Assembly: GCA_020850915.1 (NCBI GenBank)
Contig: JADZDV010000507.1
Location: 1 to 5,195, forward strand
Direction of reading: 5' to 3'
DNA length: 5,195 nucleotides
From: Chloroflexota bacterium
GTDB taxonomy: Bacteria; Chloroflexota; UBA6077; JADZDV01
Within the stretch, counting starts at the first letter, position 1; each line of letters opens with the position of its first letter. Below, in pieces: positions 1 through 4,863 of the stretch. The position numbers and the translations under genes were made by a program. The notes under the pieces are model-generated. The model was given only the letters and a program-made list of their open reading frames with translations. It was not told the origin of the DNA and ran no database searches.

Positions 1-12
1 GGCGGACTTCGC

Positions 13-471
13 ATGAGCCGAGCGACGATCGCGCATCTGAAGCGCCGCCTCGGCCTGAGCCTGGGGCTGGCGAGCATCTGGGTCTGGGGCCTGCTGCTGA
101 TCCGGATGGCGCGGGACGGCCTGCTGCCGCTCGAAGTCTGGTTCGGCTACGGACTGTCGTTCCTCCAGACCGCCGTGTACGCCTATCTCGGCATCCTGAT
201 CCTGGCGCTGTGGCGGCACGAGGGCTCGACTGGGGAAGGCACCGCGCCGCCAGTCGCCGACAAACCCGACCGTCTCCGTCGATTCCGGCCAGCGCTCAAC
301 GCGATCGGGCTCATCGGACTAGCGACCAGCCTGGTGAGCATCGCCGCCTGGCTGCTGCTCCGCTATCCCGGGCCTCAAGCCGTCCCCGGCACGATCGCCA
401 GCGGCGTGCTGGTCCTGATGATCCTGGCCGTCGTGGCCCTCTCGACCTACCTCGCCAGGGACGCGCGCTAG
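13..471 (+). CDS. Small four-helix integral membrane protein, function unknown
   Basis: The 152-residue product is not one I recognise. Four hydrophobic segments are visible at about residues 13-31, 46-67, 97-117 and 127-147. A hydrophilic linker (about 69-93, rich in G, P, D and R) separates helices 2 and 3, so the protein looks like two helical hairpins. The N-terminus carries basic residues (K10, R11, R12) before helix 1, and R89, R90 and R92 precede helix 3. By the positive-inside rule both termini and the central linker would face the cytoplasm. No catalytic or binding motif is apparent. The frame is open back to base 1, and only a weak purine stretch (ggcgga) precedes ATG 13, so the true start could lie upstream of the window or be coupled to an upstream gene. 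It converges with hicB, with a 68-bp gap. Confidence is good that it is a gene and low for any function. Confidence 0.75.
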   Translation: MSRATIAHLKRRLGLSLGLASIWVWGLLLIRMARDGLLPLEVWFGYGLSFLQTAVYAYLGILILALWRHEGSTGEGTAPPVADKPDRLRRFRPALNAIGLIGLATSLVSIAAWLLLRYPGPQAVPGTIASGVLVLMILAVVALSTYLARDAR

Positions 472-539
472 CGCATGCTGGTGCCATCGCGGGGAGTCGA
501 GCGCTGCCAGAATCCCGCCCTGCGCGGTCTGAGCGGCTG

Positions 540-884
540 CTAGCGAGTCTCCGACACTCGGCCGAGCTCCCTGGCCACCGCGGAGACCAGAAACGAATTG
601 ATGCTCACGCCGTCCTGTTCCGCTGCTCGGGCGGCCTGAGCGTGCAGGCTCTTTGGGAGCCGCAGGAGCACTCGGCCGCTATACGCTGCCGGTCGCTGGC
701 CAGGCTCGGGGATCGGAAGGTGACGCTCGAGGGCAGATTCGAAGTACACGCGCTTCGCATCCTCGATCGCGGTGGCAAGTCCCTCCCAGGTCTCGCTACC
801 GGCAGCCAGCCCCGGCAGCTCAGGGAACTCCGCGGCCCAGTAGTCCTCATCCCAGTAGATCTCCGCCCGGTAAGGCAGCCGCAT
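540..884 (-). CDS. hicB: HicB-family antitoxin
   Basis: The 114-residue antitoxin would bind and neutralise HicA and repress its own operon. Residues 1-60 match the HicB N-terminal degenerate RNase H-like fold: strand YRAEIYWDEDYWAAEFPELP, then the G25 turn and a helix (T38-Y47) with the family's typical spacing. Residues 70-108 form a ribbon-helix-helix DNA-binding domain: the strand RVLLRLPKSL, helix 1 around 80-91, the turn at G92, and helix 2 around 94-107. This two-domain architecture is common in HicB. The start is well fixed, because an in-frame TAG sits directly before ATG 884. The Shine-Dalgarno site is weak (GGAA about 7 nt upstream). The gene lies 31 bp downstream of hicA, so the two are very probably co-transcribed. 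The family assignment follows established HicB features; DNA binding is inferred. Confidence 0.9.
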   Translation of the reverse strand: MRLPYRAEIYWDEDYWAAEFPELPGLAAGSETWEGLATAIEDAKRVYFESALERHLPIPEPGQRPAAYSGRVLLRLPKSLHAQAARAAEQDGVSINSFLVSAVARELGRVSETR

Positions 885-915
885 CTAGGTTTCCACGGCC
901 TTGGGAGCCGCTGCG

Positions 916-1212
916 TCACGCGCCGTCATCGCCATCCTGGTCCTCCTCCCCCGCCTGCTCTTGCTGCTCCTGAAGCTGCTGCACTTCATCGATCGCCACG
1001 AGGGCCTTGCGCACGTAGACTGCCAGCACGAAGGGACGCCGGGGATCGATCGGCAGCGGATACGGCAACAGATCGTGCTCGAACACCCAGTGGTCGCCCT
1101 TCCCGGAGCGTCCCACGAAACCAAGACTTTCGAGCCCGGCCCGCGGCTCGTCAAAGCGAACTTGCCGCGGGTTCTGCCGCATCCGCGCGATCCGCTTGTC
1201 CCGCTTAACCAC
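916..1212 (-). CDS. hicA: HicA-family mRNA interferase toxin
   Basis: The 98-residue toxin is expected to be a ribosome-independent mRNA endonuclease with a double-stranded-RNA-binding-like fold, inhibited by HicB. Evidence is the family pattern: an N-terminal helix region (VRFDEPRAGLESLGF, 18-32), a basic linker, then GKGDHWVFEH at 37-46, carrying the expected catalytic histidine H41 where most relatives read GSHH or GSHR. A proline-rich strand and a helix at about 65-77 (VYVRKALVAIDEV) follow. The start is GTG 1212, supported by GGAGGG at 1216-1221, only 3 nt from the codon; an internal Met11 is a weaker alternative. An oddity is the C-terminal tail (residues 78-98), nearly all Q, E, D and G, which is absent from minimal HicA proteins. 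It precedes hicB by 31 bp in the usual hicA-hicB order and lies downstream of a candidate operator. Confidence 0.87.
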   Translation of the reverse strand: MVKRDKRIARMRQNPRQVRFDEPRAGLESLGFVGRSGKGDHWVFEHDLLPYPLPIDPRRPFVLAVYVRKALVAIDEVQQLQEQQEQAGEEDQDGDDGA

Positions 1213-1227
1213 CCGCCCTCCACAGAG

Positions 1228-1251
1228 GATATGATATCAGATACGATATCA
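1228..1251 (-). promoter_or_regulatory. Candidate hicAB operator: two tandem 12-bp repeats with GATATC cores
   Basis: On the plus strand, 1228-1239 (gatatgatatca) and 1240-1251 (gatacgatatca) are tandem 12-mers differing at one base. Each contains the palindrome GATATC, and the first is an 8-bp perfect palindrome (TGATATCA, 1232-1239). The centres are 12 bp apart, just over one helical turn, which would suit adjacent binding by ribbon-helix-helix dimers. The block is AT-rich inside a GC-rich region and ends about 15 bp upstream of hicA GTG 1212. Read on the minus strand it also contains TATCAT (1231-1236), a 5/6 match to a -10 hexamer, with no good -35. A repressor bound here would therefore block transcription. 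Repeats and position are seen directly; autoregulation by HicB is inferred from the family. Confidence 0.66.
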
Positions 1252-1300
1252 GGCTACAGGGGGGGATCTGGGTGTGGCTCCGCTCGCGTGTTCACGACCG

Positions 1301-1326
1301 CGCCCGGCGCTCAGACAGACCGGGCG
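1301..1326 (-). terminator. Terminator-like hairpin downstream of the Fur-family gene
   Basis: Inverted arms CGCCCGG (1301-1307) and CCGGGCG (1320-1326) form a perfect 7-bp GC stem with a 12-nt loop. The hairpin begins immediately beyond the stop codon of the Fur-family gene on the minus strand. No run of T follows, so intrinsic termination would be weak or would need help. It may separate the regulator's transcript from hicAB, which starts about 90 bp further on and has its own candidate operator. Confidence 0.45.
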
Positions 1327-1327
1327 A

Positions 1328-1765
1328 TCAGCCGGAGCAGGCCCGGCAGGCGCCTTCGATGGCGAAGTGCGCCAGGTCCGCCGTGAAGCCGTACTTCTCC
1401 AGGATCTCGCGGCCAAGCGGCTCGAGCACCCGGACGTCCAGCTCCTGCTCGGCCCCGCAGTGGCGGCAGACCAGGTGCTGGTGCACGCCCTCCTCTGTGC
1501 GATGATAGGCAACTCCATCGCCGAAGTGGGTGTGCGTGACGTACCCCAGCTCCTGAAGCAGCTCGAGCGTGCGGTACACGGTGGAGATGTTAACTCGGGG
1601 GAATCGCCGCGTCACACGCGCATACACCGCTTCGGCCGAGATGTGACCCTGCATCGACTCTATCGCCTCGAGGATGAGCTGCCGCTGTGGGGTCATCCGC
1701 TGGCCGCGGTGCCGCAGCAGTGTGCCAAGGTCGTTCTTGATGTCTGTGGCCTCGTCTGAGCGCAT
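1328..1765 (-). CDS. Fur-family metal-dependent transcriptional repressor (Fur/PerR/Zur type)
   Basis: The 145-residue protein has the usual Fur-family length and layout. Residues 11-78 form the winged-helix DNA-binding domain, with the typical RMTPQRQLILEAI segment (23-35), H41 at the conserved metal-site position, and recognition helix STVYRTLELL (61-70). Residues 84-145 form the dimerisation and metal domain. Two CxxC pairs, C100/C103 and C140/C143, would hold the structural zinc. H41, H88, H95 and H97 are candidate ligands for the sensing metal. By hand alignment H88 falls where E. coli Fur has Glu81, and R89 near PerR Asp85, so the metal or signal cannot be assigned. The ATG 1765 start gives the normal N-terminal length, although its Shine-Dalgarno site is poor. 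The gene is divergent from a Bcp peroxiredoxin, which favours a peroxide- or iron-linked role, but that is inference. Confidence 0.92.
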   Translation of the reverse strand: MRSDEATDIKNDLGTLLRHRGQRMTPQRQLILEAIESMQGHISAEAVYARVTRRFPRVNISTVYRTLELLQELGYVTHTHFGDGVAYHRTEEGVHQHLVCRHCGAEQELDVRVLEPLGREILEKYGFTADLAHFAIEGACRACSG

Positions 1766-1803
1766 GCGGAGATTCGCCGTCCGCCGTCAACCGTGATAGC
1801 CGG

Positions 1804-1833
1804 ATTGTAGGAGACGTTCCTCGCGGTGGACAA
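1804..1833 (-). promoter_or_regulatory. Candidate promoter for the Fur-family gene
   Basis: Read on the minus strand, TTGTCC (1833-1828, 4/6 to a sigma-70-type -35) and TACAAT (1809-1804, 5/6 to -10) are separated by 18 bp. This places a start site near 1797 and a leader of about 30 nt before ATG 1765. On the plus strand the same bases include ATTGT (1804-1808) and ACAAT (1830-1834), a 5-bp inverted repeat that any divergent bcp promoter would overlap. No classical Fur box or Per box is recognisable. The motif match is by eye only. Confidence 0.45.
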
Positions 1834-1906
1834 TGGTGGGGCAGGAGACGTGGGACGCCTCCTGCGCGCCGTGCGCGCGACGTCGGTCGGGCAGCCAGAC
1901 TCAGCC

Positions 1907-1915
1907 AGGGGAGGG
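1907..1915 (+). promoter_or_regulatory. Shine-Dalgarno site that sets the bcp start
   Basis: AGGGGAGGG lies 9 nt upstream of GTG 1925. It is the strongest ribosome-binding sequence in the divergent intergenic region. It favours GTG 1925 over the upstream in-frame GTG at 1826, which has no comparable site and would add 33 low-complexity residues not expected in Bcp proteins. Confidence 0.7.
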
Positions 1916-1924
1916 CCTCGTTCA

Positions 1925-2404
1925 GTGAGCGATCAACCAGCCAGCCTGCCTTCGGTGGGCTCTCAAGCGCCGATGTTCCGGCTGCCGTCGAGCGGCGGCG
2001 GCGAAGTCTCGCTGGATGACTTTCGCGGCAAGCAGGCCGTCGTCCTGTATTTCTACCCGCGTGACGATACGCCCGGCTGCACCAGGGAGGCCTGCGCCTT
2101 CCGCGACCTGAAAGGTGAGTTCGAGCGCAAGGGAGCCGCGATCCTCGGCGTCAGCACCGACAACGTCGCCTCGCACGATCGCTTCAGCGGGAAGTTCGGT
2201 CTGAACTTCCCGTTGCTGGCTGACATCGACGCGAGCGTCTCCAGAGCCTACGGCGTGTACGGACCGAAGCAGATGATGGGCAAGAGGTTCCAGGGCATTC
2301 ACCGCACGACCTTCGTCATCGACAAGGACGGCCGCGTCAAGGCCGTCTTCCCGGACGTCAAGGTAGACGGTCACGCCGACGAGGTGATGGCGGCGCTCGG
2401 CTGA
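1925..2404 (+). CDS. bcp: Thioredoxin-dependent peroxiredoxin, Bcp/PrxQ type
   Basis: The 159-residue cytoplasmic enzyme would reduce H2O2 and organic hydroperoxides using thioredoxin as electron donor. The peroxiredoxin thioredoxin fold is clear: VGSQAPMFRL (11-20), LDDFRGKQAVVLYFYPRDDT (30-49), then the active site TPGCTREAC with peroxidatic C52 in the PxxxTxxC motif (P45, T49, C52). C57, five residues later, is the resolving-cysteine position of E. coli-type Bcp. The conserved arginine is R127 in HRTTFVID. Length matches the family (about 150-160). The GTG 1925 start is chosen for its strong Shine-Dalgarno site. The gene is transcribed divergently from the Fur-family regulator, which may control it. 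It converges on a small minus-strand gene ending at 2458, and no convincing terminator lies in the 53-bp gap. Confidence 0.94.
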   Translation: MSDQPASLPSVGSQAPMFRLPSSGGGEVSLDDFRGKQAVVLYFYPRDDTPGCTREACAFRDLKGEFERKGAAILGVSTDNVASHDRFSGKFGLNFPLLADIDASVSRAYGVYGPKQMMGKRFQGIHRTTFVIDKDGRVKAVFPDVKVDGHADEVMAALG

Positions 2405-2457
2405 CCGCGAGCTGTTGGTCCTCAGACGATGGGCGCGGCCACGGCTGGGTCCGAAGA

Positions 2458-2679
2458 TCAGGCCGCCCCGCGACGTCCCGGGATCAATGGCTGGCCGCCG
2501 GCGCGCCGCTCAGCCGCCCAGAAAGCACCGGCGTTCATCCCGATCGCGGCGCCGACCAGCCACCAGCCTTGCTGGCCAATGCTGGCTTGAACGGCAAATC
2601 CCAGGATTCCGCCGATCGCGCCGACGACCACGACGGCGGCATACATGGCCCCCATGGCGCGAAGCACCGGAGCCCTCAT
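2458..2679 (-). CDS. Small two-helix membrane protein, function unknown
   Basis: The 73-residue product has two hydrophobic stretches, about residues 9-31 (rich in V, A, G and I) and 39-54 (WWLVGAAIGMNAGAFW). A short loop (about 32-38) joins them, and a basic, glycine-rich tail follows. The ATG at 2679 is chosen because it overlaps the TGA of the upstream small gene by 4 bp (ATGA), a typical translational-coupling junction. A GGAG lies 11 nt upstream. The frame is open further upstream but would then run inside the preceding gene. The hairpin topology and glycine-rich first helix recall AtpZ/AtpI-like small membrane proteins, but the usual acidic residue after helix 1 is absent and no ATP synthase genes are nearby, so I do not assign that function. 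It converges with bcp. Confidence 0.6.
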   Translation of the reverse strand: MRAPVLRAMGAMYAAVVVVGAIGGILGFAVQASIGQQGWWLVGAAIGMNAGAFWAAERRAGGQPLIPGRRGAA

Positions 2680-2924
2680 GCGTCGCGGGACTCCGGCTCG
2701 GAAGCGGCTGGCAGTCGCTTGCCGCCGTTGCACAGGCGGATGATCGCCTCGCTGATGAACCAGCTGGCGGGCGTGCCGCGGCGTACCCGCGACGGCTTGC
2801 GCGCTCCGTCAGGCTGCAGCTCTTCCGCCGGCGCTAACGACAGCGCGTACACCCGGCGCGGGCCCGGCTGGGGTCTACCGCCGTGGTTGCCCTGGGCTGA
2901 ATGATTGGGCCGAAAGAGGAACAT
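2676..2924 (-). CDS. Small hypothetical protein, possibly ribbon-helix-helix-like
   Basis: This is a short reading frame of 82 residues if begun at ATG 2924. I do not recognise it. The first 23 residues look unstructured (G, P, R, H). The part from about residue 24 is more protein-like: a possible strand RRVYALSLAP, a variable basic stretch, then RRGTPASWFISEAIIRLC (49-66). That last part loosely recalls helix 2 of CopG/Arc ribbon-helix-helix proteins. The tail is hydrophilic. The start is uncertain: ATG 2987 overlaps the candidate promoter, ATG 2924 has a poor Shine-Dalgarno site, and GTG 2852 would give 58 residues covering only the structured part. Its TGA overlaps the next gene's ATG by 4 bp, the best argument that both are translated. 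The ribbon-helix-helix idea is tentative. Confidence 0.45.
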   Translation of the reverse strand: MFLFRPNHSAQGNHGGRPQPGPRRVYALSLAPAEELQPDGARKPSRVRRGTPASWFISEAIIRLCNGGKRLPAASEPESRDA

Positions 2925-3265
2925 CAGGTGACACCATATCGCATGTCGGGCCGTGCGACGCTCTAGGCCAGAGTATTGTGTCATCACCGCGCGCCCGGGT
3001 CAACCGAGGCCCACTCATGGGCGCGCCCGAACGATGTCGCAGCGTGGTCGACAGACCGGCGGGGCCGTTCCAACACAAGTCGGTCGCGCCCGCGGCTCAT
3101 CCAGTCGGCCTGAGGCGTGCGCTCGTTCGTTCTACCTCTGGACACGAAGTGGCTGCTACGCTGGCTGTCGCCGGAGGATCCGAGCGCAGCGAGACGTCGT
3201 ACACTTTCTGCATCGCCGTTCAGCCACACGACGATCCGTCACAACGTTCCAGCGCGCAGGGAGCG
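2925..3265. other. Mostly non-coding divergent intergenic region
   Basis: About 340 bp between the divergent small gene pair and the metallopeptidase gene. The plus-strand peptidase frame stays open back to 2978, but its first 96 codons translate to an R-, S-, A- and P-rich sequence lying in front of a clear signal peptide, so I treat them as untranslated. The left end holds the candidate minus-strand promoter and an imperfect inverted repeat. I see no convincing plus-strand promoter: a -35-like TGGACA (3139-3144) lacks a properly spaced -10. No tRNA-like or riboswitch-like structure was recognised. Confidence 0.5.
2975..3003 (-). promoter_or_regulatory. Candidate promoter for the small two-gene operon
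   Basis: On the minus strand, TTGACC (3003-2998, 5/6 to -35) and CACAAT (2980-2975, 4/6 to -10) are 17 bp apart, giving a start site near 2968. Transcription from here would exclude the ATG at 2987 and leave about 45 nt before ATG 2924. Just downstream, GGTGACAC (2927-2934) and GTGTCATCACC (2978-2988) form an imperfect inverted repeat with a 3-nt bulge that spans the putative start site. The match is by eye only. Confidence 0.38.
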
Positions 3266-4588
3266 ATGAGGTCAGGGGGCATTCGATTGGGAGACTGTCT
3301 ACGAGCGATCGGCGCGGCCGCGGCGAGAGCGATCAAGAGACCCGTGCCGTGGCGCACGCTGTGCGCCGGGCTCGCACTCTTCAGCCTCAGCGCCGGCCTG
3401 GTCCGCGCGGACGCGGACGCGCAGAAGGCCGTCCTGGATCAGACCTCGATCGTCCGGCAACTGCCTGTGCTTCAGGACGTGCCGCTCGATTTCATCGATA
3501 AGACCCGCATGCGCGCGAACCTGCTCTCCGACGATCAGACCCCCGAGGCGATCGCGGAGGAGGAGACGAGCCGCCGGCTGCTCGTGCTGCTCGGATTGAT
3601 TCCGCCCGACATGAATCTGCACGCCACCCTCACCGACGTGCTGGGCCAGGCGATCGCCGGCTATTACAGCAGCAAAGAGAAGAAGATGTTCGTCGTGGGT
3701 GATCCGAACGCATTCGGCCCCGAAGCGCGCCTGACACTCGCCCACGAGTTCACCCACGCGCTCCAGGATCAGCACTTCCACCTCGAGGAGATGCGCGCGA
3801 GTGTCAAGGACAAGAGCGACCGCTCCACGGCGATCACCTCGCTGATTGAAGGCGACGCGGTGGTGTCCTCGTTGCTCTACTACCGTCAGTTCCTCTCGGC
3901 CGCCGACCAGGCGAGTCTCGCGGCCTCGAGCAGCTCCGGCCCCAACCCGTTCGCAACCGTCCCGCTTGTGATCAAGGACAGCATTCTGTTCCCGTACCGG
4001 CAGGGAGTGGACTTTGTCAGCGCCCTGTACCGTGCTGGTGGCATCCCGCGGATGAACCAGGTCTGGGCCGACCCACCCACCTCCACCGAGCAGATCATCC
4101 ATCCCGAGCGCTACCTCCAACGCGACCAGCCGGTCGACGTCCAACTGCCAGATCTCGCCCCGGCTCTGGGTGACGGCTGGTCGGTGAAGGACAGCGATAC
4201 GCTGGGCGAACTGGACTTTCACAACCTCCTGGCTACCTACCTCGACACGAGATCGGCCGACAGCGGCGCAGCCGGCTGGGGTGGCGACCAGTACGCCTAC
4301 CTGGAAGGGCCCAACGGGGCGCAGGCGTTCGTCTCGTCGTCGGTCTGGGACGACACCGGCCAGGCGCAGGAGTTCTTCGGCGCGTACGTGACCAGTGTCC
4401 GAGTACGGTTCGGGCATGCCGCGTCTGCTCAGAGCGATCAGCCGACCGCCAAGCTGTGGGCCACGCCCGGCGGGCTCCAGCTCGTCCAGATCAGCGGCAA
4501 CCGCGTCCAGATCATCTATGCGCCGGACCAGGCCGGGCTCGACCGGCTGACCGCCGCACTCCAGACTCCTGTCCCCGCCATCGTCTGA
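3266..4588 (+). CDS. Exported HExxH putative zinc metallopeptidase
   Basis: The 440-residue protein begins with an export signal: basic residues (R21, K24, R30), a hydrophobic core at about 32-46 (LCAGLALFSLSAGLV) and a likely signal-peptidase site VRA|DAD after A48. The mature part would be about 392 residues, acting outside the membrane. Residues 155-171 hold RLTLAHEFTHALQDQHF, with H160 and H164 as zinc ligands and E161 as catalytic base. E195 in SLIEGDAV, 31 residues later, is a plausible third ligand of gluzincin type. Another distinctive segment is PPTSTEQIIHPERYL (270-284). The C-terminal region (about 335-440) looks like an alpha/beta domain, without recognised motifs. ATG 3266 has AGGGAG only 2 nt upstream; TTG 3287, with AGGGGG 7 nt upstream, is a real alternative that also keeps the signal. 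Substrate is unknown and I cannot name the family. Confidence 0.82.
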   Translation: MRSGGIRLGDCLRAIGAAAARAIKRPVPWRTLCAGLALFSLSAGLVRADADAQKAVLDQTSIVRQLPVLQDVPLDFIDKTRMRANLLSDDQTPEAIAEEETSRRLLVLLGLIPPDMNLHATLTDVLGQAIAGYYSSKEKKMFVVGDPNAFGPEARLTLAHEFTHALQDQHFHLEEMRASVKDKSDRSTAITSLIEGDAVVSSLLYYRQFLSAADQASLAASSSSGPNPFATVPLVIKDSILFPYRQGVDFVSALYRAGGIPRMNQVWADPPTSTEQIIHPERYLQRDQPVDVQLPDLAPALGDGWSVKDSDTLGELDFHNLLATYLDTRSADSGAAGWGGDQYAYLEGPNGAQAFVSSSVWDDTGQAQEFFGAYVTSVRVRFGHAASAQSDQPTAKLWATPGGLQLVQISGNRVQIIYAPDQAGLDRLTAALQTPVPAIV

Positions 4589-4620
4589 CCCATTCCCTGA
4601 GGCAACCCCTGGTCCGTCAA

Positions 4621-4679
4621 TCGGAGGAGGGCCCCGCCCGCCCGTCTTGACGGCCTGGGCGGGCCGGGCCTCCGTCCGA
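4621..4679 (+). terminator. Strong GC-rich hairpin, probable transcription terminator
   Basis: The hairpin starts 32 nt after the metallopeptidase stop. The outer arms TCGGA (4621-4625) and TCCGA (4675-4679) pair. Inside them, GGAGGGCCC and CGCCCGCCC (4626-4643, with one extra base) pair with GGGCGGGCC and GGGCCTCC (4657-4673) with minor mismatches. The central CCGT-CTTG-ACGG (4642-4653) closes as a four-base loop. No T-run follows on either strand, so it may end transcription only partly or act as a 3' stabiliser. It separates the peptidase gene from the SDR gene. Confidence 0.55.
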
Positions 4680-4694
4680 CACGTATCTGCTATC

Positions 4695-4715
4695 GGCCGG
4701 ACCCGCGACCCGGCC
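4695..4715. repeat. Short inverted repeat in the SDR upstream region
   Basis: GGCCGG (4695-4700) and CCGGCC (4710-4715) form a perfect 6-bp stem with a 9-nt loop, 16 bp past the larger hairpin. In DNA this GC-rich such a repeat may occur by chance. It could extend the terminator region or be a regulator site for the downstream gene. Confidence 0.25.
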
Positions 4716-4863
4716 AGCCCCGGCACCCTTCCGCGTGATAGGCTGCGTGCGCGGGCTTGAGCTGCTCGCGCAGGGGTGCTGGGGCAACACGTACGAGCGA
4801 CTCCATTCCGGGCGCGTTGGCTGGCGCTCAGCGGACGGGCGGCCGCACTGAAGGGAGAGACAG

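Noticed and set aside
210..1208. A 332-codon plus-strand open frame crossing the end of the membrane protein gene and both hic genes
   Set aside because: The translation is an R-, A-, P- and S-rich string without motifs, and it conflicts with three supported genes.
1274..1759. A 161-codon plus-strand open frame opposite the Fur-family gene
   Set aside because: It is a mirror of the clearly conserved Fur-family coding sequence and has no domain of its own.
1922..2374. A 150-codon minus-strand open frame opposite bcp
   Set aside because: It is antisense to a peroxiredoxin whose active-site motifs are intact, and no family is recognisable.
2458..2679. Assignment of the two-helix protein as AtpZ/AtpI
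   Set aside because: Only the topology and glycine-rich helix agree. The expected acidic residue after helix 1 and neighbouring ATP synthase genes are missing.
2415..2837. A 140-codon plus-strand open frame downstream of bcp
   Set aside because: The translation is dominated by R, P and A. The opposite strand carries two small frames with an ATGA junction and a clear two-helix membrane protein.
2978..3265. N-terminal extension of the metallopeptidase to the GTG at 2978
   Set aside because: It would place 96 low-complexity residues before a normal signal peptide and overlap the minus-strand promoter candidate. ATG 3266 or TTG 3287 fits export better.
3299..4726. A 475-codon open frame on the minus strand opposite the metallopeptidase gene
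   Set aside because: It is antisense to a well-supported gene with signal peptide and zinc motif. Its translation is rich in R, G, V and D with no recognisable domain, as expected for the shadow of a GC-rich gene.
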